Shown: positions 18,248 through 26,188, numbered from the stretch's first letter. The stretch: DNA of 64,000 nucleotides from UBA1431 sp002329665 (GCA_040772545.1 JAXGXY010000003.1:37701-101700); one strand, 5' to 3'. Notes: generated by a model not told the origin, from the sequence alone. Translations and numbers: made by a program.

Positions 18248-18923
18248 CCCGTACGACCCTGCCTCCCTCCATCGTGACCACCCTGTGGGCGTACCGCTGA
18301 ACGAACCCGTCGTCGTGCGTGATGACGGCGATGCCGATGCCCTGCTCGCACAGACGGGCGAGCATCCCGTAAAGGGCCGCTTTCCGCTCCGAATCCAGCG
18401 CGGTGGACGGCTCGTCCAGGAGCAAAAACCCCGGCCCGTTGACGAGGATCGCCGCGATGACCAGGCGCTGTTTCTCCCCGCGGCTGAGCTTTAAGGGGGC
18501 CGCCTTTTTCAGGTGGTCGAGGTGGAGCGCCCGGAGCAGGCCGTCGGCTTTTTCCCTCGCGGCGTCGGGGGGCACGCCCAGCAGTTCCTGCGCGAACGTG
18601 ACCTCCTCCTCCACCGTCTGCGCGAAGAGCTGGCGTTCGGGGTTCTGGAACAGGTAGCCGATCTTCGAGCCGAACTCGTGCAGCCCCATCTGTTTGGTGG
18701 CTTCGCCGAGCAGCCTGATCTCCCCCGACTGCGGTTTGAGTATGCCGGCCATCAGCTTGCCGAGCGTCGTCTTGCCCGACCCGTTCTGCCCGACGATGGC
18801 CGTGATCCGCGCCCTGTCGAAGGCGAGGGAAACGTCCCCGAGCCTAAAACCACCAAAGCGGTAGCTGAAACAGACGTTTTCGAGTTCGACGTAGGGGCCG
18901 CCGAAGCCGCGCGCGTCCTCCAT
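18234..18923 (-). CDS. ECF transporter ATPase (second EcfA)
   Basis: The 229-residue ABC ATPase has Walker A GQNGSGKTTLGK near residue 39, a Q-loop FQNPERQLF near 83 typical of EcfA, signature KLSRGEKQRL near 134 and Walker B FLLLDEPSTALD near 157, with a switch His in VITHDD. The NPERQLF Q-loop marks the ECF subfamily. It pairs with the ATPase at 18925-19626 to form the A/A' heterodimer. Confidence 0.92.
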   Translation of the reverse strand: MEDARGFGGPYVELENVCFSYRFGGFRLGDVSLAFDRARITAIVGQNGSGKTTLGKLMAGILKPQSGEIRLLGEATKQMGLHEFGSKIGYLFQNPERQLFAQTVEEEVTFAQELLGVPPDAAREKADGLLRALHLDHLKKAAPLKLSRGEKQRLVIAAILVNGPGFLLLDEPSTALDSERKAALYGMLARLCEQGIGIAVITHDDGFVQRYAHRVVTMEGGRVVRDEKD

Positions 18924-18924
18924 G

Positions 18925-19626
18925 TCACAGCGCCCCGTCGTAGGGATGGAGCTTCCCGCCGCGCATCACGAGTATCCGGTCGGCCACATCCATGTTGTCG
19001 AAATCGTGTTCCACCATGAGGATCGTCTTTCCCTCCGCCCTGAGTTTGTTTATCATGTCCTTTATGCGTTTTTTGCCGGTCCTGTCGATCTGCGACATCG
19101 TCTCGTCGAAGATGAGGATGCGCGGCCGCATGCTCAGCACGGACGCCAGCGCGATGAGCTGCTTCTGCCCGCCGGACAGGTTTTCGGGGTTGCCCATGCG
19201 GTATTCGGCCATGCCCACCGATTCGAGCGCCTCCCCGATCCGCCGGCCGATCTCCTCGCGCGGCAGGCAGAGGTTCTCGGGGCCGAACGCCACCTCGTCC
19301 TCGATGGTGGGCGAAAAAAGCTGGTCGTCGGGTTCCTGGAACACGATCCCCAGCCGGGTGGCCACTTCGGCGGTCTTGAGCTCGCTCACGTCCTCGGAGA
19401 AGATGCGGACGGCGCCCTTGATCCTGCCCTTGACGAGTCTGGGCGCGAGTCCGGCGATGCAGTAGCACAGCGTGCTCTTGCCGCTGCCGCTGAGCCCCGC
19501 GATCGCGAGCACCTCGCCCTCCGATACGCGAAGCGAGACGCCGTTCAACACGTTTTTTTCCGCCCCCGCGTACCTGAAATACAGGTTTTCGACTTCAACG
19601 GGGCAGGTCGTCTGTTCCGCTGTCAT
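18925..19626 (-). CDS. ECF transporter ATPase (first EcfA)
   Basis: The 233-residue ABC ATPase has Walker A GLSGSGKSTLCY near residue 44, Q-loop FQEPDDQLF near 86, signature NLSGGQKQLI near 139 and Walker B ILIFDETMSQ near 162, where the usual Glu-Pro is Glu-Thr. A switch His is in MVEHDF. Together with the next ATPase it energises the ECF complex. Its start lies 32 bases inside the S-component gene, so the two are translationally coupled, which ties this module to that S protein. Confidence 0.92.
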   Translation of the reverse strand: MTAEQTTCPVEVENLYFRYAGAEKNVLNGVSLRVSEGEVLAIAGLSGSGKSTLCYCIAGLAPRLVKGRIKGAVRIFSEDVSELKTAEVATRLGIVFQEPDDQLFSPTIEDEVAFGPENLCLPREEIGRRIGEALESVGMAEYRMGNPENLSGGQKQLIALASVLSMRPRILIFDETMSQIDRTGKKRIKDMINKLRAEGKTILMVEHDFDNMDVADRILVMRGGKLHPYDGAL

Positions 19627-20257
19627 CCGCCGCCGCCTTTCCCTCGGTACCGGCTTCGTCCGGCTCCTTGTCGATGTCTATGTCCTCGCCGTCTTCCTCC
19701 CCGGCCGGCCGGAAGCGGTCCACCTGTTTGGCGAGGGCGAAAGCCAGCAGCCCGCCGAGCCCGCCGGACAGGGCGGCCGTGAAGAAAACGAGCAAGAGGG
19801 GCACGAGCGGCAGGTTGAAAAAGACGAAGCTGGACGCGACCGCGCCGATGCCGTTAGCGAGGATGCCGCCCGCGAAGCACTCGCCCGCCGACAGGGGTTT
19901 GGATGACGTCGCCTTAAGCCGCGTGAAAAAGAAGAGGAGTTCCACGCCGACGCCGGGAAGCATATAGGTGACGAGGCTCGCGGCCCCGTGGGTGCCGAAC
20001 AGGCCGGTCGCCATCACGATGACCGCCTGCACGGCGCAGATCAAAAGCGCGGTGAACCGCTTGCGCACAATCGCAAAGCCGAGCACGATAAAAAGCATGT
20101 AGATGCCCCCCGCGACCGTGCCGCCCGGTATTAAAAGCGGGCCGGTGACCACCTGCACGAGCGGCTGGATCACCTGTTTGACCGCGATCCCCAGCGCGGC
20201 CATCATGGCGATGACGATGATGTCGTAGAGGGTAAACCTTTCAAACAGCTTTTTCAC
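19595..20257 (-). CDS. ECF transporter S component of unassigned substrate
   Basis: The 220-residue protein has a short amphipathic start, about six hydrophobic helices (residues 10-185) and a charged acidic C-terminal tail. The pattern PGGTVAGGIYMLFIVLGFAIVRKRFTA and a later glycine-rich LPGVGVEL segment is reminiscent of YkoE-type S components, but I cannot name the substrate. It starts with GTG after GGGAGG. Its operon partners (SUOX-fold proteins, MobB, phosphodiesterase, kinase-like protein and a Moco-type riboswitch) suggest a pterin or molybdopterin-derived ligand. That is inference. Confidence 0.82.
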   Translation of the reverse strand: MKKLFERFTLYDIIVIAMMAALGIAVKQVIQPLVQVVTGPLLIPGGTVAGGIYMLFIVLGFAIVRKRFTALLICAVQAVIVMATGLFGTHGAASLVTYMLPGVGVELLFFFTRLKATSSKPLSAGECFAGGILANGIGAVASSFVFFNLPLVPLLLVFFTAALSGGLGGLLAFALAKQVDRFRPAGEEDGEDIDIDKEPDEAGTEGKAAADDSGTDDLPR

Positions 20258-20288
20258 GCGGCAACCTCCCGTCGGCGTCGGATCCTGT

Positions 20289-20786
20289 TCACCGGACCTC
20301 TATCGTTTCGACGTACTTCGTCCAGTTCTGCTTGAACTCCTCGTTCCTCGCGACGATATAGAACACGTCGTTCCCCTGTTGGTCGGCGAGCACTTCGCCG
20401 TCCATCGCCCAGGTCAGGTACAGCTTCTCGGGGTCGTCGAGCTGCGCTTTGGAATACACCGCTTTAAACCCGTCCGTGGACGAGACCTGCAGCTCCGTGA
20501 TCCCGGCTGTGTCCACGCCGATCTCGCCGAGCAGGTCCGATAGAAGCACGCCCCTGTGCGTGTTCTTTTCGGCGCCCGTTTTGCTCGTGCCCTGCTCGGT
20601 AGTGAACTCGACGGCCTCCACGGCCCCGAGCGTGTCCATCGTGACCTTCACCTCGTCCCCGTCGGGCTTGGTCACGGTCAGTGCCGCCTCGCTCGTTTCC
20701 GCGCCGTCCTGCGGCGCCTGTTGGCAAGCCGCGAGGCACAGCAGCGCCGCCAGTAGGACGGCAAGGCCCATAAGCTTCCTTTTCAT
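20289..20786 (-). CDS. Lipoprotein with sulfite-oxidase-like (SUOX) fold
   Basis: The 165-residue product starts MKRKLMGLAVLLAALLCLAAC, a clear lipoprotein signal with lipobox LAAC. The mature part follows the pattern of oxidoreductase molybdopterin-binding-like domains: HRGVLLSDLLGEIGVD near 80, then a (S/T)SxDGF segment (VSSTDGFKAVYS) and a C-terminal WTKYVETIEVR strand. The Cys that ligates Mo in true sulfite oxidases is not visible, so it is more likely to bind a ligand than to catalyse. The start follows GGAGGG by eight bases. It lies between the phosphodiesterase gene and the S component. Confidence 0.75.
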   Translation of the reverse strand: MKRKLMGLAVLLAALLCLAACQQAPQDGAETSEAALTVTKPDGDEVKVTMDTLGAVEAVEFTTEQGTSKTGAEKNTHRGVLLSDLLGEIGVDTAGITELQVSSTDGFKAVYSKAQLDDPEKLYLTWAMDGEVLADQQGNDVFYIVARNEEFKQNWTKYVETIEVR

Positions 20787-20787
20787 C

Positions 20788-22266
20788 TTATTTCCCTCCA
20801 TCGAATGAAATATAGGGTACGATCATATCGCGGGGCAGGAACGCCCCGTGGTCCATCGCCGCACCGTCTTTGTGCATGCCGTGGTCCGCCGTGACGATGA
20901 CGCGCCCGCCGAACCCATCGGCGAGCGCCCTGACGTACGCGTCGGCTTCTTTGATCATCTCGGCCTGTTTGGCGTCGTCGCCCGCGTGCCCGGCGTCGTC
21001 GATCGCGTGGAAGTGCACGACGTACAGGTCGGCCGCGTCCCTGGCCATCTCGCTTTTGATGCGGGCGAATATCTCGTCGTCGGTGTTCCCGTCCCCGTTG
21101 CGGTCGGAATTGAGCACAGGCGCCACGCCGGTCTTGACGATGAGCTTGTTCCCCTCTACGTACACCGACTTTTTGCCGAGCGCGGCCGCGGCCTCGAAGA
21201 CGTCCTGTGCCTTCAGGTCCTTCTGCCGGAACCACACGCCGTTTTTGTCCGGGCCCTCCCCCGTAAGGATGGCCGCGACCCCGGCGTTGGTCACGGGCAT
21301 GAACACCGTGCTCGCCTTCTCGGCCGCCCGCGCGCCGAGGTAGGGGATAAGGCCCTCGGCCTTCGCCTCTTTGAACTGATCGTACCCGAACCCGTCGAGG
21401 ATGACCACGAGGGCCTTCTCTCCCCGCTCCAGCGCGCCGAGGGCCTCGCGCTTCACGCCGGTGACGCTCTTTTCGGGCGGGTTTATGAGGATGCCCCGCG
21501 CGCGCTTCATCTCGGTCTTGCCGTCGGAAAACACGTAGGTGAGGCTGTTTTTCTCGATCCTGACCGTCCCCGCCGCTTCGTCGTAGGCGTACCCGCCGTC
21601 TTCCCCGGCCACGAGGACGCCGTTGACCGGGCCGGCGTCCGCGTCTGCCAACTGCGCGAGGGACACGTATTTGTAGACGTTGTACTGCGTGGCCGTGAGC
21701 GTCCTGCCGCCTTCGTCCATGCTCGACGTCCCCCCGGCCTTCACGCCGACCGAATACCCCGATTTCATGAGGTCGCCGGGCGTCAGGACATGGAGAAGCT
21801 GGGCGTCCGAGATGACGTTGAGGGAGTTGTCCGTAACAAGGGCGCCTGAGGCCACGGCGACGGAGGTGATCCGCCTCATGTTGGAGCTTACGGGATGGCG
21901 CGTGTTGACGGCCTCCCACCCGTCCGGGCCGGTGATGAGGTAGCACCCGGCAAGATCGTTTGCCGAAATCTCGGCCATCAGCGCGTCCTCGGTGATGAAA
22001 AGGACGTCGCTGTCCCCACAGAGCGGCTCCGCCTCTTCGATGACGGCGCCAAGCGGTATGCCGGCGTATTCGTTCCCCTTGTAGGAAAACCGCTCTTTTT
22101 CGTATTCCTCCCCCGTGACGCTCAGCGCCCGGGCCACGTCGCCGACCACCTCGAGGGGCCGTACGGTTTCGGCACCGTTGCCGGATAGTAGAACCACGGC
22201 CGCGGCGATCGCCGCGATGGCGATCCCGGCCGCGATCCACATTCTCGTCTTCAAGCCCGGGTTCAT
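20788..22266 (-). CDS. Membrane-anchored SUOX-like domain fused to phosphodiesterase/alkaline-phosphatase-superfamily domain
   Basis: The 492-residue protein has an N-terminal membrane anchor (residues 8-28). Residues 30-150 contain a SUOX-like pattern (YAGIPLGAVIEEAEP, then ITGPDGWEAVNTRHPVSS). The C-terminal half, from about 265, is an alkaline-phosphatase-superfamily domain of the nucleotide pyrophosphatase type. It has VVILDGFGYDQF with a metal Asp, PVTNAGVAAILTG with the likely nucleophilic Thr, HAIDDAGHAGD and VTADHGMH metal ligands. Catalysis would be outside the membrane. The fusion suggests that the SUOX ligand and the phosphoester substrate are the same or related. It overlaps the kinase-like gene by four bases (ATGA). 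Confidence 0.8.
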   Translation of the reverse strand: MNPGLKTRMWIAAGIAIAAIAAAVVLLSGNGAETVRPLEVVGDVARALSVTGEEYEKERFSYKGNEYAGIPLGAVIEEAEPLCGDSDVLFITEDALMAEISANDLAGCYLITGPDGWEAVNTRHPVSSNMRRITSVAVASGALVTDNSLNVISDAQLLHVLTPGDLMKSGYSVGVKAGGTSSMDEGGRTLTATQYNVYKYVSLAQLADADAGPVNGVLVAGEDGGYAYDEAAGTVRIEKNSLTYVFSDGKTEMKRARGILINPPEKSVTGVKREALGALERGEKALVVILDGFGYDQFKEAKAEGLIPYLGARAAEKASTVFMPVTNAGVAAILTGEGPDKNGVWFRQKDLKAQDVFEAAAALGKKSVYVEGNKLIVKTGVAPVLNSDRNGDGNTDDEIFARIKSEMARDAADLYVVHFHAIDDAGHAGDDAKQAEMIKEADAYVRALADGFGGRVIVTADHGMHKDGAAMDHGAFLPRDMIVPYISFDGGK

Positions 22267-22943
22267 AAGCCGTTCCCTTCCTCTATCGCGGCCGCGGCCG
22301 CATCGGGCTTCAGCGGGTATTTCACCGCGCGCCTCGTGAGCATCGCCGTCAGTTCCCGTTTCATCGCGTCGAGGACCCCGCCTTTTTCGGCCCCGCCCCC
22401 GCACATGCCGGGAAGCAGGCGCCTTCCAAGGCCAAGCTTCAGGCCGGTGAACGCGGGGTCGTAGGTCAGCACGAACGCGAGGAGCCTGCCGTAGTCCGCT
22501 TCCATCGAGCCTTCGCGGGCGTCCTCGTAGTCGAACCCGTACACCGCCCCGCCGTGCAGGACGAAATTGCGCAGGTTGATGTCGTAAAAGGCCGCGCCCG
22601 TTGCTGCATGGAAGGCGCCGAGCCATTCGCATAGGAGCCCGAGGGCAATGAGCACCCCGGAGCCGTCGCCCGTAGCCTCCGCTTCGTCGAGGAGCGCGCA
22701 CAGGGTCCTGCCTTCGACGTATTCGTACAGCACCGTGTCCTCCGACCGGCCCAGCACCGCGGGCGCTCTCAGGCCGCTTTCCCGGATGCGCTCGCTGATG
22801 CGCAGCTCCTTTTCCAGCCGCGCCCTGTCAACAAACCGTTTGGCCACGCACAGGCGGGGCGGGTCGCCCCAGCGCACGAGGGTCACGTCGTTCTGCTTGC
22901 TCGCAAAACGTTTTACCGTAAACAGCTTCCCCAATCCGCTCAT
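22263..22943 (-). CDS. Small-molecule kinase-like protein (APH/choline kinase fold)
   Basis: This 226-residue cytosolic protein shows a reduced protein-kinase-like pattern: VAKRF with a candidate ATP-binding Lys near residue 35, the hinge LYEYVEGRTLCALL near 75, a Brenner-type catalytic loop FYDINLRNFVLHGG near 120 and GFDYEDA in the position of the metal-binding Asp. This matches aminoglycoside/choline/LPS-kinase relatives more than Ser/Thr kinases. It is sandwiched with four-base overlaps between MobB and the phosphodiesterase, so a role in re-phosphorylating an imported, dephosphorylated compound is plausible. The substrate is unknown. Confidence 0.7.
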   Translation of the reverse strand: MSGLGKLFTVKRFASKQNDVTLVRWGDPPRLCVAKRFVDRARLEKELRISERIRESGLRAPAVLGRSEDTVLYEYVEGRTLCALLDEAEATGDGSGVLIALGLLCEWLGAFHAATGAAFYDINLRNFVLHGGAVYGFDYEDAREGSMEADYGRLLAFVLTYDPAFTGLKLGLGRRLLPGMCGGGAEKGGVLDAMKRELTAMLTRRAVKYPLKPDAAAAAIEEGNGL

Positions 22944-23698
22944 CGCCCGCGCACGTCCCCGATCCCGATGCGGATGTCGGCGTCCTGCCGGTAGCCGTCC
23001 AGTTCCCGGACCACGCCGAGCACCGCGTTTTTCAGGATGTTCTCGACGAAAGGCACCATCGGCACGTCCCTGCCGCCTATGGAGAGCTTCACCGTCCCCG
23101 AGCCGATCGGGCAGTCCTCCCTCTTCGCCTCTCCCCTGAGGATCAGAGAGCAGAGGGCTTGGCAGCTGTGGCCGCAGGCGCCGCAGCATTCGGCGTCGAA
23201 GTTGGGGAGCAGCTCGAACGCCTTCTCGCAGGCCAGGTCCACGAGGCGCTCCGGTTCCCTGAGGCAGTTGACGACCGGCAGCCCCCTGTATTCGCTAAGC
23301 TCCTTAGCGATCCTGCCCGATACGGCGAACACGGTTTCGTCCAGCCGTTCGTCGACCTCTTTCGTGTCGTGCGCGGTGACGATTTTGGGCGCGGCGATGT
23401 CGCGCACGCCCTCCAGCACGACGTAATCGTGGCCGTAGAAGGAAAGCACCTGCATGATGCCCAGCTTTTCGCTGAAAAGGACGTCGGTCTCATGAAGGCC
23501 CAGCGCCGTTACCAGCTGCGCCCCCGCTTTCCTGTGCCGGTCGGTATTCGTGCCCTCGGTGTCGATCGCGAAGCCCTCGAAGTGGATCTCCTTGACCGAC
23601 CCCACCGTATGGTTCCGCTTCCTGAGGCCGCGGATCAGGGCCTCGACGACCGAGGTCTTCCCCGATTTCGTGATGCCGACGACGGATATAACTTTCAT
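22940..23698 (-). CDS. mobB: MobB-like molybdopterin-guanine dinucleotide biosynthesis GTPase with Cys-rich C-terminal domain
   Basis: The N-terminal 160 residues are MobB-like: MKVISVVGITKSGKTSVVEAL with a P-loop, then a conserved TEGTNTDRHRKAGA segment and YVVLEGVRD. MobB assists MobA in joining GMP to molybdopterin. Residues 190-215 carry CCGACGHSCQALCSLILRG followed by a further Cys (REDC), a C-x2-C-x3-C pattern like the small Fe-S domain of corrinoid and CODH-type proteins. A final 50-residue segment resembles no family I can name. The start ATG gives 252 residues. Its position among exported SUOX-fold proteins is the strongest gene-level link of this operon to Moco. Confidence 0.85.
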   Translation of the reverse strand: MKVISVVGITKSGKTSVVEALIRGLRKRNHTVGSVKEIHFEGFAIDTEGTNTDRHRKAGAQLVTALGLHETDVLFSEKLGIMQVLSFYGHDYVVLEGVRDIAAPKIVTAHDTKEVDERLDETVFAVSGRIAKELSEYRGLPVVNCLREPERLVDLACEKAFELLPNFDAECCGACGHSCQALCSLILRGEAKREDCPIGSGTVKLSIGGRDVPMVPFVENILKNAVLGVVRELDGYRQDADIRIGIGDVRGR

Positions 23699-23717
23699 CA
23701 AACGCTCCCCTTCACGC

Positions 23718-24245
23718 TTACGAAAAATCGATTTCCATAAGGAATTTACAGTTCCTGAGGCTGAACTGCTCGCCCGCGATGACAATCTCGAGCGGCCCCG
23801 TGCCTCCCTCGTGCTTCGGCCGTGTCTGCCGGCCGTCGCGCTCGTACACCACGTAGACCTTGCCGTCCTGCATGATCTCGTCGACGGTGCCCGCGGACGT
23901 ATACATGTCGAGCGCCTTGTAGGCCACGTTCCTGTATTCTGACGGATCGACGCCGATACTCATAAGCACGTCCCGCAGCAGGACGCCGCCGAACTGCGCC
24001 TTCACGGCCGCCTTCCCCGTCTCCTTGATCCGGTCGCTGAACTCGACCTTCTCCATGCGCTTCACCGTGTCGAGGCTGAACCGGCCGATCTCGGCGCCGT
24101 CCGCCTTCACGACGACCTCGTTCCTCTCGATCTGGTCGAGAGGAACTTCCTGTTTGTTCAGCGTAGCGAGCACGGCGACGCCCACGGCCAGCACGGCCAG
24201 CACCGCAGGGATGATCCATTTGTTCCGTCTTTTCTTTTGGGGCAT
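23718..24245 (-). CDS. Membrane-anchored SUOX-fold protein
   Basis: The 175-residue protein has positively charged MPQKKRRNK followed by one hydrophobic helix (residues 10-28), so the rest is external. The domain shows the family pattern with AQFGGVLLRDVLMSIGVDP near residue 85, YKALDMYTSAGTV, and a C-terminal FSLRNCKFLMEIDFS strand. No catalytic Mo-binding Cys is evident at the canonical place. It lies 19 bases upstream of mobB. It is a divergent paralogue of the other SUOX-like proteins in this operon. Confidence 0.7.
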   Translation of the reverse strand: MPQKKRRNKWIIPAVLAVLAVGVAVLATLNKQEVPLDQIERNEVVVKADGAEIGRFSLDTVKRMEKVEFSDRIKETGKAAVKAQFGGVLLRDVLMSIGVDPSEYRNVAYKALDMYTSAGTVDEIMQDGKVYVVYERDGRQTRPKHEGGTGPLEIVIAGEQFSLRNCKFLMEIDFS

Positions 24246-24326
24246 GAGGCATCCTCCCGCTCAACCGGCAGGCGCGGCCGCTGCGGCGTGCCGCAACGGC
24301 CGCGCCTAAAGCCTATTCCGGTCCGT

Positions 24327-24836
24327 TTACTTTACCTCGATGGATGCGATGGCCGTCACCCACGTGTTCCCGCCCTGGCCTTCCAGCACGGACATGAGCG
24401 GCTTGGCGTCGGCTTCGAGCGGCTCCCCGTCGATCTCGGAGGCGAGAATCGCCTTTTCACCGAGCATGTCCTTCGTGATGTCGGCGGAATACCCGTCGGA
24501 GGCCGTGATCGTGATCGTCTCGTAGTCCGTCGCGCCCAGGAATTCGAGTACGTCGGTGATGAGCACGCCGGTGTACGCGTTGGTCGTTTCGGAACCGTCC
24601 TTCTTCTTCTTCGTCGCGTCAAACGTCGTTTCTTCGAGCGTGTCGTAGTCGGCCTTCGTGAACGCTTCCTTCTCCGCCCCCGTCACGGCGACCGACCAGT
24701 CTTCACCGGCGGCGGCCGTAGGCGCCGCGGTGGCCTCTTCAGTTGGTGCGGGCGTTGCTTCGCCGCCCCCCTGCTGGCACGCCGCGAGCGTTACGAGGAC
24801 GAGCACGGCAAACAATACGATAAGTACTTTTTTCAA
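24327..24836 (-). CDS. SUOX-fold lipoprotein
   Basis: The 169-residue product starts at TTG (24836) six bases after AAAGGAGGG, giving MKKVLIVLFAVLVLVTLAAC, a lipoprotein signal with LAAC. A Thr/Pro/Ala-rich linker (ATPAPTEEATAAPT) precedes the domain. That domain has NAYTGVLITDVLEFLGATDY near 95, then ITITASDGYSADITKDML, ILASEIDGEPLEAD and a closing WVTAIASIEVK. These are the classic landmarks of the molybdopterin-binding-like SUOX fold without its Cys. It is the second gene after the riboswitch. Confidence 0.78.
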   Translation of the reverse strand: MKKVLIVLFAVLVLVTLAACQQGGGEATPAPTEEATAAPTAAAGEDWSVAVTGAEKEAFTKADYDTLEETTFDATKKKKDGSETTNAYTGVLITDVLEFLGATDYETITITASDGYSADITKDMLGEKAILASEIDGEPLEADAKPLMSVLEGQGGNTWVTAIASIEVK

Positions 24837-24874
24837 TAAAAACCCTCCTTTGATTTCATGATTCGCGCCACCGG

Positions 24875-25981
24875 TCACTTCGCGGTGACCGATAAGAAGT
24901 TCTTGATTCCCTTGGCTTTCGCGCCTTTTTGGTAGGCGACCGCACCGTCCTCGCCCGAAAGTTCGACATACCACTCGGCGAGCGCGTCCTTTAAAACCTC
25001 TTTAGTATATCCGTCCGTCGCCGCGAGGATGTAGGCGTCCGCGCTCAAGCCGGTGTCCGACGCGATCTTCGAAAGGGCGACGGCCTCCCCTTCTTCCGGG
25101 GTTTTTTGGGCAGAATAGAACACGGTCGTGCCGCACCGGAGCATGAACAGGCCCTTGACGTGCATGCCCACCGGCACTTCCCTGGAAGTGAGCATCGGCG
25201 CGTTCTTCCCGTCGATCTTCAGGCTGAATTTTTCGATTATTTCCTTCTGCTGCGTCTTTTTCATGCCGTCGTAGGCGGTGATGTGGAACGTGTCCGCCCG
25301 CTCTCCCTTGGCGTACTTGCCCAGAAGCTCGGACATCGAAACGGCGGTGTCCTCGGAAGTGACGCCGTCGTCAAAGTATTCGTACGGGGTTTTCTCCAGG
25401 TCGGCGTAGGTGCTCTCCAGGACCAGGACGCGCCGCACCTCGGCTTCCTGCGCCTGCGAGAGGAACTCGACCTTGCAGACCATCCGCGCCCAGTAGAGCG
25501 AACGCACGTTGTCGATGATGATCCTCACCGGCGCGTTGTCCTCGTCGAGCGGTTTCCCGTCGAGCTCGTACGCGAGGATGATGTCCTCGGCGTCGATGAC
25601 CTCTTTCGGTATCTCGACGACGTACCCGTCGGAAGCCGTTGCCCGGATGACGTTGAAGTCCGTCTGCTTTTTGCCGTAGGCCTCGAGAAAGTCGTTCAAA
25701 AGGACGCCCTTTGCCGTGCATTCGTTGATCTCTCCCTGGGAATCCAGCGAGGTGACGCTCCTTTCAACGCTCTTCATCGCCCTGAGCTCGTCCACCTCCA
25801 TGGTAACGGCCCCGTCCAAAAGGCCCTCGAACGCGACCCCGCCCCCGCTAGCGGCGGCCGGCGCCGCGGTGGGGCTTGCCGTAGTCCCGGCGTTTTGGCC
25901 GGCCGGCGTGCAGCCGGCGAACAAAAGCCCGGCCAGAAGGACACAGACGACCGGAACCACCGCCCGCTTCATGATGTTCAT
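24875..25981 (-). CDS. Two-domain SUOX-fold lipoprotein, first gene of the Moco-riboswitch operon
   Basis: The 368-residue product starts MNIMKRAVVPVVCVLLAG and has the lipobox LFAGC, then a Thr/Ser/Ala/Pro linker. The first SUOX-like domain (about 45-175) has NECTAKGVLLNDFLEAYG, IRATASDGYVVEI, ILAYELDGKPLDEDNAPVR and YWARMVCKVEF. A Cys lies four residues before the Gly-Val-Leu turn, close to where true sulfite oxidases place their Mo ligand. A second, more diverged copy (about 215-365) has DTFHITAYDGM and ILAATDGYTKEVL. The ATG at 25981 is preceded by GGGAGGGAAG. It directly follows the riboswitch leader. Confidence 0.78.
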   Translation of the reverse strand: MNIMKRAVVPVVCVLLAGLLFAGCTPAGQNAGTTASPTAAPAAASGGGVAFEGLLDGAVTMEVDELRAMKSVERSVTSLDSQGEINECTAKGVLLNDFLEAYGKKQTDFNVIRATASDGYVVEIPKEVIDAEDIILAYELDGKPLDEDNAPVRIIIDNVRSLYWARMVCKVEFLSQAQEAEVRRVLVLESTYADLEKTPYEYFDDGVTSEDTAVSMSELLGKYAKGERADTFHITAYDGMKKTQQKEIIEKFSLKIDGKNAPMLTSREVPVGMHVKGLFMLRCGTTVFYSAQKTPEEGEAVALSKIASDTGLSADAYILAATDGYTKEVLKDALAEWYVELSGEDGAVAYQKGAKAKGIKNFLSVTAK

Positions 25982-26015
25982 CGCTTCTTCCCTCCCGTAT
26001 CGATTCAGCATAATA

Positions 26016-26040
26016 AACGGTTCCCCGGCAGGGAACCGTT
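26016..26040 (-). terminator. Leader hairpin in the Moco-riboswitch expression platform
   Basis: A perfect 10-bp stem (AACGGTTCCC / GGGAACCGTT) with a five-base loop lies between the aptamer and the first gene and is followed by TATTATG. It is a strong hairpin with only a weak U-tract, so it may act as a regulated terminator or as a structure near the ribosome site. Confidence 0.55.
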
Positions 26041-26054
26041 AACGCGCCTTTTGA

Positions 26055-26166
26055 GGCCGTCGATTGCGTTTTTCCTTTCCGCAATGGGAGGCGTGGACGT
26101 TTCCGTCCAAACCCTAACGGTTTTCTTCCATAAACCTGCCGGTCATTAGGAATGCAACTCGGATAA
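26055..26166 (-). ncRNA. Moco (molybdenum/tungsten cofactor) riboswitch candidate
   Basis: Minus-strand leader of the SUOX/MobB/ECF operon. It can fold as a P1 stem pairing CGAGTTGC (26154-26161) with GCAATCG (26061-26067), a P2 stem CCTAA/TTAGG (26146-26150 with 26113-26117) and a hairpin with a GAAA tetraloop, GGACG-GAAA-CGTCC (26095-26108). The segments ATGACCGGCAGG and CGCCTCCCATTGCGGAAAGG match what I remember of the conserved Moco RNA motif (Rfam RF01055). The match is from memory; a covariance search would settle it. The genes it precedes include mobB, which fits the known regulon. Confidence 0.75.
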
Positions 26167-26188
26167 CAATATACCGAATAGTAAATTT

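Noticed and set aside
20783..22240. Minus-strand open frame of 485 codons overlapping the phosphodiesterase gene
   Set aside because: An alternative frame of the same strand, Arg/Gly-rich without domains; the 492-residue SUOX-phosphodiesterase frame has clear motifs.
20289..25981. SUOX-like proteins as active sulfite oxidases or YedY-type reductases
   Set aside because: The canonical Mo-ligating Cys is not seen and none has a Tat signal (twin-Arg) typical of exported Moco enzymes; binding roles fit better.
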